From: Bradyrhizobium sp. Tv2a-2
GTDB taxonomy: Bacteria > Pseudomonadota > Alphaproteobacteria > Rhizobiales > Xanthobacteraceae
Assembly: GCF_000472425.1 (NCBI RefSeq)
Contig: NZ_AXAI01000002.1
Span: forward strand, 63,265-127,264
Direction: 5' to 3'
DNA: 64,000 bases
Below the pieces are notes generated by a model. The model worked only from the letters and a program-made list of their open reading frames with translations, was not told the origin of the DNA and searched no databases. This document shows positions 35,488-42,661 of this stretch, piece by piece. A program made the translations under genes and the position numbers. The number at the start of each line of letters is the position of its first letter. Position 1 is the first letter of the stretch.

Positions 35488-37185
35488 TCAGCCGGCGACC
35501 ACGGCTCGGCGCATCACCTTCTGCGCCTTGGCTTGGTCGACCCTGAAGGCCAGCGTGCCGTAGTGCGAACCCCATGAACCCGATACGTTCGGAACGCGGG
35601 TGCCGAGGAAGATGTCGACAACGTCCTGCGTGCTGTGGCGCAAAAGCTCCGCGCCCTGCAGCAGACGCGCGATCGCCTCGGTCATCGGGCGGGCGACGAA
35701 CTCGTCCTCGACGGCTTCGCGAACCAGTTTCTCGGTATGAAGGACCAGCGCGTCGAAGCGACCGTCCTGGCCGAGCAGCGGACGGGTCTCGTCGAAGAGC
35801 GCCTGGATCGTGCGCGGATCCTTCGCCATCGCGCGGCGTACGTCCATGCACATCATGTTGGCGGTGCCTTCCCACACGCTGTTCAGCGGCGCTTCGCGAT
35901 ATAGGCGTGCCATCGGGCCTTCCTCGATGAAGCCGTTGCCGCCGTGGCACTGTAGCGCTTCGTAGGCGATGGAGGGGGCGCGCGAGCAGTTGAAGAACTT
36001 GGCCGTGGGCGTGGCCACGCGAGCCAGCAGGCGCTCGTGTTCGACTTCCGAGAGCTGGTCGGTCGACTTGGCGACGCGCAGCGCCATCAGCGTCGCGGCT
36101 TCGACCTCGACGGCCATGTCGGCCAGTACGTTGGTCATCATGGGCCGGTCCGCGATGGAGGTGCCGAAGGCCTTGCGGGTCGTGGTGTGTTGCAGGGCCA
36201 GCGTAAGCGACTGACGCATCAGCCCGGCGGAACCGATCGCAAAATCCAGGCGGGTCAAATGCGCGTGCGACAGGATCTCGCGGAGGCCGTGGCCTTCCTC
36301 GCCGACGCGGATCGCCATCGTGCCCGCATATTCGACTTCGCTGGAGGCGTTCGACCTGTTGCCGGCCTTGTCCTTCAGGCGCTGCACGAAGAAATTGTTG
36401 AAGCTGCCGTCGGGAAGGGTGCGCGGCAGGAAGAAGCATGTCACGCCTCCGTTTACCTTGGCGAGCGTGAAGAAGCCGTCCGACTGCGGCACCGAGCAGA
36501 ACCACTTGTGGCCCGTCAGTTCGTACCAGTGCGCGGCTTTGCCGTGATAATCCTCGGAGTGCGAGAAGCGGGCGGTAGTCTGTGTCTCGCGGAGATCCGA
36601 GCCGCCCTGCTTTTCGGTCATCGCGTAGCCGATGACGACCGACGGCTTTCGCGCTACCTCGCGGCGACTGTTTTCGTATTCGGTCCCCTTGGCCTTCTCG
36701 GCCCAGATCGCCAGCGCCGGCTCGGCCTCGAAGCCGGCATATGACGCGTAGGCCATGCCGGTCGGGCAGGCGGTACCTTGCTCGACCTGATTCCAGACGT
36801 AGGACAGGACGGCGCGGGCGTAGTGGCCGTTCTTCTGGTTGGTCCGCCAGGCGAGGTTTGGGACTTCGTGCTTCCACGCCAGCGACATCAACTGATGCCA
36901 GCTCGGGTGGAAGTCGACCCAATCGACGCGGTTGCCGAAGCGGTCGTGCGTCTTGAGCTCGGGGACGTGCTTGTTGGCGAGCCGTGCGAGCTCCTGCACC
37001 TCGGCGTCGCCGGCGACGGCGCCGAGCGCCTCGCAGCGGTCCGCGGCCCAAGGGGCCTCGCGCTCGATCGCGGCCCGTAGCACGGCGTCGCCCGTGAAGG
37101 CGTTGAAGCCGACGGCCGCCTTAGCCTGGTTCAAGACCCTGTGCGTGCCGTAGCGGTTGGCGAGGGCTTCGAGGGCTTCGGTCAT
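35488..37185 (-). CDS. AidB-like acyl-CoA dehydrogenase family protein
   Basis: About 565 residues from ATG 37185 (MTEALEALANRYGTHRVLNQ) with GGAGG seven bases upstream; the frame is open for a further 94 codons without support. The N-terminus resembles AidB (THRVLNQ.....NAFTGD). FAD-dependent acyl-CoA dehydrogenase core: GYAMTEKQGGSDLRETQT, WYELTGHKWFCSVPQSDGFF, LTRLDFAIGSAGLMRQSLTL, RKAFGTSIADRPMM, EALQCHGGNGFIEEGPMARL and REAPLNSVWEGTANMMCMDV. Length fits AidB (about 540) instead of the 380-residue enzymes. AidB itself binds DNA in E. coli; relatives in catabolic clusters likely oxidise unusual acyl-CoAs. Divergent from the TetR gene at 37381. Confidence 0.92.
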   Translation of the reverse strand: MTEALEALANRYGTHRVLNQAKAAVGFNAFTGDAVLRAAIEREAPWAADRCEALGAVAGDAEVQELARLANKHVPELKTHDRFGNRVDWVDFHPSWHQLMSLAWKHEVPNLAWRTNQKNGHYARAVLSYVWNQVEQGTACPTGMAYASYAGFEAEPALAIWAEKAKGTEYENSRREVARKPSVVIGYAMTEKQGGSDLRETQTTARFSHSEDYHGKAAHWYELTGHKWFCSVPQSDGFFTLAKVNGGVTCFFLPRTLPDGSFNNFFVQRLKDKAGNRSNASSEVEYAGTMAIRVGEEGHGLREILSHAHLTRLDFAIGSAGLMRQSLTLALQHTTTRKAFGTSIADRPMMTNVLADMAVEVEAATLMALRVAKSTDQLSEVEHERLLARVATPTAKFFNCSRAPSIAYEALQCHGGNGFIEEGPMARLYREAPLNSVWEGTANMMCMDVRRAMAKDPRTIQALFDETRPLLGQDGRFDALVLHTEKLVREAVEDEFVARPMTEAIARLLQGAELLRHSTQDVVDIFLGTRVPNVSGSWGSHYGTLAFRVDQAKAQKVMRRAVVAG

Positions 37186-37266
37186 GGGACGCCTCCAACT
37201 GTTTCTGGGTTCGGGGCTCGGCGCATCCGGACGAGGGGCTGCGCAGTGCGTCGTTATGAAACCGAG

Positions 37267-37291
37267 TTCATTTTCAATATCATCGAAAATG
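37267..37291. promoter_or_regulatory. Inverted repeat CATTTTC-N9-GAAAATG
   Basis: Arms at 37269-37275 and 37285-37291 form a perfect 7-bp inverted repeat. The longer half TTCATTTTCA (37267-37276) recurs in inverse orientation at 37347-37356. Likely operator for the TetR protein encoded at 37381, facing the divergent acyl-CoA dehydrogenase promoter. Confidence 0.5.
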
Positions 37292-37318
37292 CAACAAATA
37301 GCCGCATTCATGAAATGC

Positions 37319-37347
37319 TTGACACAGGCCGGCTTCCAAATCAAGAT
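37319..37347 (+). promoter_or_regulatory. Candidate promoter for the TetR gene
   Basis: TTGACA at 37319-37324 and CAAGAT at 37342-37347 with a 17-bp spacer. The -10 is poor, as is common in alphaproteobacteria. The operator-like palindrome at 37347-37366 overlaps its downstream edge. Confidence 0.4.
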
Positions 37348-37366
37348 GAAAATGAATTCGATTTCA
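37347..37366. promoter_or_regulatory. Imperfect palindrome, second TetR operator candidate
   Basis: TGAAAATGAATTCGATTTCA is symmetric at 16 of 20 positions and lies 14 bases before the TetR start codon, which is right for autorepression. Confidence 0.45.
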
Positions 37367-37380
37367 CATTGGGTGACAAG

Positions 37381-38043
37381 ATGGCGACCAGGGAAGTCCG
37401 TGCACTCGACAAGAAAACGCAAATCCTCCGGGCCGCCCGCGGCGTCGTGATGGACGGCGGATTTCAAGAGCTCCAGATGAACGCGGTCGCTTCGGCGGCG
37501 GGCATCGCGGTCGGCACGATCTATCGGTATTTCCCGTCGCGTGCCGAACTCTGCGCCGCGATCGTCAGCACGGTCTCGCAGCGCGAGGTCGACGTTTTAG
37601 CCGGGATCGCCGTGGCCGAGGGCGAGCCGTCACAGAAGGTGAGAGACGCGGTCCGCGCCTTCGTGCTGCGGGCCGTGCGCGGCAGGCGCCTCGCCTACGG
37701 TCTCATCTTCGAGCCGATCGATCCGGAAGTGGAAAGCACACGGCTGAAGTATCGCCGCGCCATCGCGCGGGTGTTCGAGACCATCATCAAGGAGGGCGTC
37801 GCCGCGGGCGACTTCCGCGATCTCGACGTCGAGGTTGCCGCGACCTGTCTCGTCGGGGCTTTCATGGAAGGTCTCATCAGCGTGCTCGCGCCCGGCGCCG
37901 CCGGTGTCCCGGCGCGGACCGAAGCGTTCGCGAATTCCATCGCCGATCTCTGCCTCGCCGCCGTCGCGAAGCCCGGCCGCTCGCCGGCCGAACAGCGGCC
38001 CGCCGTCGGCGCCGCCGAGACCATCGCGCTGAGGAAGCCCTGA
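37381..38043 (+). CDS. TetR-family transcriptional regulator 1
   Basis: About 220 residues from ATG 37381 (MATREVRALDKKTQILRAAR). Helix-turn-helix about 25-70: GVVMDGGFQELQMNAVASAA, GIAVGTIYRYFPSRAELCAA. The C-terminal all-helical ligand domain follows (RLAYGLIFEPIDPEVESTRL, CLVGAFMEGLISVLAPGA). An 80-codon longer frame runs back across the intergenic region and cannot be coding. Divergent from the AidB-like acyl-CoA dehydrogenase gene, with inverted repeats in the 195 bases between, so it probably represses that gene and itself, with an acyl-CoA as likely inducer (inference). Confidence 0.9.
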   Translation: MATREVRALDKKTQILRAARGVVMDGGFQELQMNAVASAAGIAVGTIYRYFPSRAELCAAIVSTVSQREVDVLAGIAVAEGEPSQKVRDAVRAFVLRAVRGRRLAYGLIFEPIDPEVESTRLKYRRAIARVFETIIKEGVAAGDFRDLDVEVAATCLVGAFMEGLISVLAPGAAGVPARTEAFANSIADLCLAAVAKPGRSPAEQRPAVGAAETIALRKP

Positions 38044-38098
38044 GCGGCGCAGCTATGTGCCCGCGGCCGGCGAAATTCCGCGCCGGCCGAAAGCGGGA

Positions 38099-38323
38099 CT
38101 ACTTGTGGACCAGGCGGTCCTTCTCGACCGCGATCTCGCCGACGGTGGGCCCGAGACCCCTGGCATTCTGCTCGGTGAAGAGGCGGGCGATACCGAACAG
38201 CTTCGCCGCCTCGATCAGGCGGTTGGCGTTGCGGACGACGATCTCGCCTTCATGGATCGCCGGCATCAGCCGCGACTGGAAGTCGAGAACGAGAAGGATC
38301 GAGCGCTTCGGGTCGATCGTCAG
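38099..38323 (-). pseudogene. Isochorismatase-family hydrolase, N-terminal fragment
   Basis: A 74-codon frame reads TIDPKRSILLVLDFQSRLMP, then AIHEGEIVVRNANRLIEAAK, LFGIARLFTEQNARGLGPTV and ends KDRLVHK-stop. This is the N-terminal third of the cysteine-hydrolase/isochorismatase fold: LVLDFQ carries the catalytic Asp and TEQNARGLGPTV the usual TEQNPKGLGPT. The Lys and Cys parts of the active site are missing. Only CTG 38323 could start it, 11 bases after the AGGAG that lies across the upstream TetR stop. Most likely a truncated remnant; the intact gene would have followed the TetR gene in the same direction. Confidence 0.7.
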
Positions 38324-38330
38324 CGTGGCG

Positions 38331-38954
38331 TCACTCCTCGGTCAGGTGGGCGATCTGACCCTTGACGTACCGTTCCATCAAGTCCGGTGCTGAGGCGCCG
38401 AACATCCGGATGCGGCCGGTGTGCAGCAGCAGGAGAAGCCCGGTGGTGTGGGCGAAGCAGTCGACCATGAGCAAATTCGCTTTCTGCCGCGAAGCGCCGA
38501 GTTCGATCGCTGCATCGGCGATCGGGCGCAGTGCGGATTCCAGCGCGGCGTTCAGCATCTCGTCGCGTTCGTGTCCGAGACCGGCTGGCTTCATGCCGCC
38601 GCGAAACAGGTAGAAGCCGAGGTCCAGGTCGCGGGGGTTGTCGGCGTAGAACTTGAAGAACGACATTGCGGCGGCCTTCAGCCGCTGCGCCGGCGACTTC
38701 GCCTGCGCGACCGCCTGGTCGACGGCGGCGCCCAGCGAGGCGAGGGAGGACTTCAGCACATCCGCGTAGATCGCCTCCTTGGATTCGAAGTGGAAGTAGA
38801 GGGCGGCCGGCGTGTACCCGGCGCGAACCGCGATCGCCCGAAGGCTTGCACCCTCCAGTCCTTCCTCCGCGAAGACCTGCTTCGCGGCGTCCAGAATGAG
38901 TTCCCGCTTGTGTCCGCTGACCGCGTCACGCCGGCTCTGTCGCTTTTCGACCAT
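38331..38954 (-). CDS. TetR/AcrR-family transcriptional regulator 2
   Basis: A 207-residue repressor. Helix-turn-helix about 17-63: GHKRELILDAAKQVFAEEGL, EGASLRAIAVRAGYTPAALY, FHFESKEAIYADVL. The C-terminal part (about 75-207), with FKFYADNPRDLDLGFYLFRG, is a ligand-binding helical domain. Divergent from the AbfD/HpaB-like gene at 39046; the 91 bases between hold a perfect 17-bp palindrome placed between -35 and -10 elements, so I infer it represses that gene. Confidence 0.92.
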   Translation of the reverse strand: MVEKRQSRRDAVSGHKRELILDAAKQVFAEEGLEGASLRAIAVRAGYTPAALYFHFESKEAIYADVLKSSLASLGAAVDQAVAQAKSPAQRLKAAAMSFFKFYADNPRDLDLGFYLFRGGMKPAGLGHERDEMLNAALESALRPIADAAIELGASRQKANLLMVDCFAHTTGLLLLLHTGRIRMFGASAPDLMERYVKGQIAHLTEE

Positions 38955-38972
38955 CTATCCCTCGAATCCTGC

Positions 38973-39000
38973 TTGACACCAATTCTAACAGTGTTAGAAA
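38973..39000 (+). promoter_or_regulatory. Promoter of the AbfD/HpaB-like gene with embedded operator
   Basis: TTGACA at 38973-38978 and TAGAAA at 38995-39000, spacer 16 bases. The perfect palindrome TTCTAACAGTGTTAGAA (38983-38999) fills the spacer, which would give tight repression. A second half-site, TCTAACATCGTT, starts at 39005. Confidence 0.65.
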
Positions 39001-39045
39001 TAACTCTAACATCGTTCAATTAATTAAACAAGAGGTAGTAGAGCC

Positions 39046-40596
39046 ATGCTGATGTCGGGGGCCGACTACCGGGAATCCCTTCGAGCCTACAAGCCGCGGG
39101 TCTTCGTGAACGGCAACGCCGTGGAAAGCGTCGCCGACGAGCCGCTGCTCGCGCCGGGCGTCGCCGGCGTCGGCGTCACCTACGATTTCGCCCTCAAACA
39201 GGAGCACGTGCCGATCATGACGGCACGGCAGGGCACCTCCGGCAAGACCGTAAACCGGATGCTCCACATCAACGAGACGTCGCAGGATCTGCTGTTCAAG
39301 CTCGAGGCTGTCCGGCTGGTCTGCAAGACCGTCGGCTGCGCACAGCGCTACCTGACGCACGACGCGCTCAACGGCATCTTCCAGTCGACGAAGCTGACGG
39401 ACGACCGCCACGGCACCGAATACAGCCAGCGCTTCCTCTCCTATCTTCACGACATCCAGGACAGGGATCTCACGCTCGGCGTAGCGATGACGGACGCGAA
39501 GGGCGACCGCTCAAAGCGCCCCGGTGCGCAGGTCAATCCGGACGTCTACGTCCACATCAAGGAGCGCCGTCCCGACGGCATCGTCATCCGCGGCACCAAG
39601 GCGATCGTCACCGGCGCGCCATACATGCACGAATTCCTCGTCATGCCCTGCCGAACCCATCATCCGGAGGACAAGGATTTCGCGGTGTGCTGCGCCGTGC
39701 CGTGCGATGCGCCCGGCGTCACCATCATCGCCCGCCAGGCCGGGCGTCCCGGGGACGCGTCCGCCAAGTTCTCGGCCAGGTATGGCCAGTCGGTCGGCGT
39801 CGTGATGTTTGATGACGTCTTCGTTCCGCACGAACGGGTCTTCCTGGCGGGCGAGACCGAGGAGGGCGGCTTCCTCACCACGTCCTACGCCACGCACCAC
39901 CGGCATTCCTGCATCGGCGCGCGCGCCGGATTCGGAGATCTTCTGATCGGCGCTGGCGCGTTGATGATCGAGGCCAACGGGCTCGACATCGAGCGGCACG
40001 CGCACATCCGCGAGGCCATGGTCGAGCTCATCACCATCACGGAGAGCTTCTATGCCTGTGGCGTGGCCTCATCCGTCTACTGCACGAAGGATGCGGCCGG
40101 ATCGGTGATGCCCGACGCGGTGTTCTCCAACATCGGCAAGCTCCTGCTGGCCACGAAGATCTACGACATGCACCGCGTGGCGCACTACGTCTCGGGCGGT
40201 CTCATCGTCGCCCTGCCGGGGCCGGAGGAAGACCACAACCCCGAGACCAGGGCGTCGCTCGCCGCGGTCATGGGCGGCCGGCCGGATATTCCAGCCGACA
40301 AGCGCGCCGAGGTGGCTCGCTTCATCGAGGATCTGACGGTCTCGCACGAAGCCGGCTGGTACTCGGTGATCTCATTGCACGGCGGCGGCTCACCGGAAGC
40401 GATGAAGCGCGAGATCTGGCGCAACTATCCGGTCATGGAGAAGATCGAGCTGGTCGAGGGTCTTCTCGACCGCGACATCCTCGCGGAAGGGCGCCGCGTC
40501 TCTAAGCAGCCCGGCCGCTGCTGCGCGACCGGTTGCCAGGTGCCGGAGCCCCCGCAGCAAGCCGCTCTGCCGGCACTCGAGCGCGCCGCCGAGTAG
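39046..40596 (+). CDS. 4-hydroxybutyryl-CoA dehydratase/HpaB-family protein with altered cluster ligands
   Basis: 516 residues, start ATG 39046 (MLMSGADYRESLR), which aligns with the MLMT..QY..SLR start of clostridial AbfD. Family marks: AMTDAKGDRSKRPGAQVNPD, IVIRGTKAIVTGAPYMHEFL, VVMFDDVFVPHERVFLAGE, GFGDLLIGAGALMIEANG. In AbfD, Cys99, Cys103, Cys299 and His292 hold a [4Fe-4S] cluster. By my alignment the same sites here are Cys98, Tyr102 (CAQRY for CFQRC), Ala292 and His285 (HHRHSCIGARAG for YHRQSYGGCKVG). So two ligands are missing; a new Cys289 lies nearby, and a C-terminal CCATGC cluster is present. Dehydratase activity is doubtful; an FAD-dependent hydroxylase or isomerase role is possible. 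Confidence 0.85.
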   Translation: MLMSGADYRESLRAYKPRVFVNGNAVESVADEPLLAPGVAGVGVTYDFALKQEHVPIMTARQGTSGKTVNRMLHINETSQDLLFKLEAVRLVCKTVGCAQRYLTHDALNGIFQSTKLTDDRHGTEYSQRFLSYLHDIQDRDLTLGVAMTDAKGDRSKRPGAQVNPDVYVHIKERRPDGIVIRGTKAIVTGAPYMHEFLVMPCRTHHPEDKDFAVCCAVPCDAPGVTIIARQAGRPGDASAKFSARYGQSVGVVMFDDVFVPHERVFLAGETEEGGFLTTSYATHHRHSCIGARAGFGDLLIGAGALMIEANGLDIERHAHIREAMVELITITESFYACGVASSVYCTKDAAGSVMPDAVFSNIGKLLLATKIYDMHRVAHYVSGGLIVALPGPEEDHNPETRASLAAVMGGRPDIPADKRAEVARFIEDLTVSHEAGWYSVISLHGGGSPEAMKREIWRNYPVMEKIELVEGLLDRDILAEGRRVSKQPGRCCATGCQVPEPPQQAALPALERAAE

Positions 40597-40608
40597 CGCG
40601 TCGGCCTT

Positions 40609-40810
40609 CGCAGCCAGCTTTACTTGCTCTGCACCTCGGGCACGACCGGCAAACCGAAGGGGATCGTCCGCGACATCCTGCCCGTGAAGCACGGCTCGCC
40701 GACCGTCCCGATGCCAGGCTACGACGTCCAGATCCTGGATGCAGAGGGAAGCGAGGTCGCCGCGCCAGTCGATGGTCAGTGGCGGCTGCTCGGAAACGGC
40801 GTGAACATGG
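40609..40810 (+). pseudogene. Propionyl-/acetyl-CoA synthetase remnant with internal deletion
   Basis: The frame reads YLLCTSGTTGKPKGIVRD, the AMP-binding P-loop of acetyl/propionyl-CoA synthetase, and then jumps directly to VKHGSPTVPMPGYDVQILDA and EGSEVAAPVDGQ, a segment that normally lies well over a hundred residues later. The central part of the enzyme, the N-terminus and the C-terminal domain are absent. A clear relic, just after the AbfD/HpaB-like gene. Confidence 0.75.
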
Positions 40811-40840
40811 GACAGTCCGCGCCCGCCGCGCCGACGCCAT

Positions 40841-41224
40841 TTAGCTCGTGCGGTGCGGAGGCTTCTTCTTTCGATGCTGTGTCGGCTGCGTTGCCTTTGG
40901 AGGCTGCGGAGGTTGCGGCCAGTAGGCACAGCCGAAGCTACAGCCACAGCCGGCACCGCCTCCGGCGGCCAGCCTTAGTTTTTGGAAGAGCGGTCGTGGT
41001 CCAGCATTTTCCTTGTCGAAGACATGGAACGTCGCCAAACTGACGTCGGAGATTTCCTCCTCACAAAGAAAGATTTCGTGCTTCTGTGAGGGCGGTGATG
41101 TATTCGCCGACGCTTCGCTAGTTGAGGCACACGCACCGCTTGCCATCGAGAGAGACATGCTGGCAAACCCTAAGGCGGGAAAGGCTTTGCTCCGACGCTT
41201 GCCTATGGAAGAGCACTTCGGCAT
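40841..41224 (-). CDS. Small exported protein with Gly/Cys and Pro-rich tail
   Basis: 127 residues, start ATG 41224 with AGGAG about nine bases upstream. N-terminus basic (GKRRSKAFPALGFASMSLSM) followed by ASGACA-STSEASA, a likely signal peptide. The middle, HEIFLCEEEISDVSLATFHV and FDKENAGPRPLFQKLRL, is followed by a GGGAGCGCSFGCAYW stretch and a basic Pro/Gln tail. It recalls small secreted proteins of Bradyrhizobium with an EEISDVSL.TF.VFDKEN motif and Gly/Cys-rich ends; function unknown. It is oriented toward the synthetase remnant and overlaps nothing. Confidence 0.6.
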   Translation of the reverse strand: MPKCSSIGKRRSKAFPALGFASMSLSMASGACASTSEASANTSPPSQKHEIFLCEEEISDVSLATFHVFDKENAGPRPLFQKLRLAAGGGAGCGCSFGCAYWPQPPQPPKATQPTQHRKKKPPHRTS

Positions 41225-41281
41225 GGCACAATTCTCCTACTTGCCTGGGCATACTGAACTAGACTGGCGGGATGATAGTGG

Positions 41282-42253
41282 CTATTCAATCACTTCGTCG
41301 GAGCGGGCAACGATCGTCGGAGGCAACTCGATACCTAGGGCCTTGGCGATGCGCAGGTTGATCCTCAGATCGAACTTGGTGGGCCGTTCGAAAGGCAGGT
41401 CGCCCGGCTTTGCGCCTTTGAGAACCCGATCGACTTGTGCAATCAAGTGACGCGCTGCATCTGCAAAATCGGGCCCAAACGACATAAAGCCACCGTGAGC
41501 AACCCAGTCCGGTGAAGGAAAAATCGCAGGCTTGTTACTTAGGCTCACCATCTTGATGATTTCGGTCATGTGAGCACCGAGCAGAACGTCCGGCACAAAA
41601 ACGAGCCCATCAAATCGGGCAAGGATTTCCGGACTCAGGATGGTCGCGATATTGGCGGGGTCGTCGACGTCAATTGCCTCAACCTCGAAACCGAGCTTGC
41701 GGCCGGTCTCCAAAACGGGCGCAAGGCTCTGTGCGCCGCTGGTAAGTTTTGTCGTGACTGTTCCAAGGCGGATCGCACGCGGGAGAAGCTCCCGCATCAA
41801 CTCGACACGTTTAATGGTGGTTTCTTCGGAAAAAACCGCGATGCCGGTTACGTTGCGGCCCGGATGAGCCAGGCTATCCGCGAGTCCGGCCGCAACCGGG
41901 TCAACTGCAGCAAAGGCCACGATTGGAATTGTCTGCGTTGCCTTGCAGGCCGCGAGAGCAGCGGGCGTGCTTATGGCGATGATCACGTCTACACGGCCGT
42001 CTCGCGCTATTTCCCGTGCCAGTGCCGGCAGCTCATCGACATTTCCGGCGGTGTTACGAAATTCAAGTTGAATGTTCCGCCCTTCGACGTAACCGGATTC
42101 AGCCAGAAGCCTTCTGGTTGCGTCAGTCTGCTGCGGAATGTCGACCGGTCCCATTTGTACGACGTGCGCCGTTGCAGCCAGCCGTTGGGCATACGTGACG
42201 AGCGGCCAGCTTATTGCTGCTGTTACGAGTCCGATGAATCCGCGTCGACGCAC
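41282..42253 (-). CDS. Orphan periplasmic binding protein (PF04392 family), copy 2
   Basis: About 323 residues from GTG 42253 (VRRRGFIGLVTAAISWPL), with GCGAGG six bases upstream; ATG 42277 is an alternative. Signal peptide ends near YAQ. Family features: GYVEGRNIQLEFRN, VDVIIAISTPAALAACKATQ, IPIVAFAAVDPVAAGLADSL, HPGRNVTGIAVFSEETTIKR, and the end VARSDEVIE. No transport partners adjacent. It is clearly diverged from copies 1, 3 and 4, so the copies are not recent duplicates. Confidence 0.88.
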   Translation of the reverse strand: MRRRGFIGLVTAAISWPLVTYAQRLAATAHVVQMGPVDIPQQTDATRRLLAESGYVEGRNIQLEFRNTAGNVDELPALAREIARDGRVDVIIAISTPAALAACKATQTIPIVAFAAVDPVAAGLADSLAHPGRNVTGIAVFSEETTIKRVELMRELLPRAIRLGTVTTKLTSGAQSLAPVLETGRKLGFEVEAIDVDDPANIATILSPEILARFDGLVFVPDVLLGAHMTEIIKMVSLSNKPAIFPSPDWVAHGGFMSFGPDFADAARHLIAQVDRVLKGAKPGDLPFERPTKFDLRINLRIAKALGIELPPTIVARSDEVIE

Positions 42254-42277
42254 TGCGACCTCGCTGGAAGCTGCCAT

Positions 42278-42661
42278 GCAGCAGTGGCAAGGCTATCGCA
42301 ACCCCAGAGTGCTCGCGAGAAGAAACTTGTCCGTTTCGGGCAGGTGGGGTGTTCGATTAAGGTCACTCGCGTCGATTTCGGCCGGTTCGTCGGATGTCTG
42401 CTTCTCTCCTGACGGCGGCAGAGTAGCAGACATCCCTCAAGCGCTGCTTGGGGTCCATGAGCGGACGCGCGATCCATGCCCAGTAGATCCAAGCTGAGCC
42501 TCTCCGTCCTTGTCCAGGAAGGTGGAGTCGTGCCAAGTGCAACGCGGCTTCAACGCCGGTTTCCAGGATCTGCTCCGCGTGGGCGGCGTTTGTTAGGCCG
42601 AGCACATGACTTCCGCTCATGCGGTCATAAGCAGACTCATGCAGTGCAACAAAGTGCCCGA
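42278..42661. other. Intergenic stretch with one long hairpin
   Basis: 384 bases between binding-protein copies 2 and 3, containing the hairpin at 42392-42435. An 85-codon minus-strand frame shows no family likeness. Confidence 0.45.
42392..42435. repeat. Long intergenic hairpin
   Basis: Arms GGATGTCTGCT and AGCAGACATCC are an 11-bp perfect inverted repeat; after one T-T mismatch, CTCT/AGAG extends the stem, with a 12-base loop. It is REP-like in size. Its arm core (AGC.GACATCC) recurs in other intergenic places, e.g. 20834-20845. Confidence 0.5.

Noticed and set aside
35105..37051. 648-codon Arg/Gly-rich open frame on the same strand as the acyl-CoA dehydrogenase
   Set aside because: It is an alternative frame of the GC-rich acyl-CoA dehydrogenase and alcohol dehydrogenase genes; composition is typical of a shadow frame.
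42363..42620. 85-codon frame between binding-protein copies 2 and 3
   Set aside because: It runs through the intergenic hairpin and shows no homologous pattern or ribosome site.
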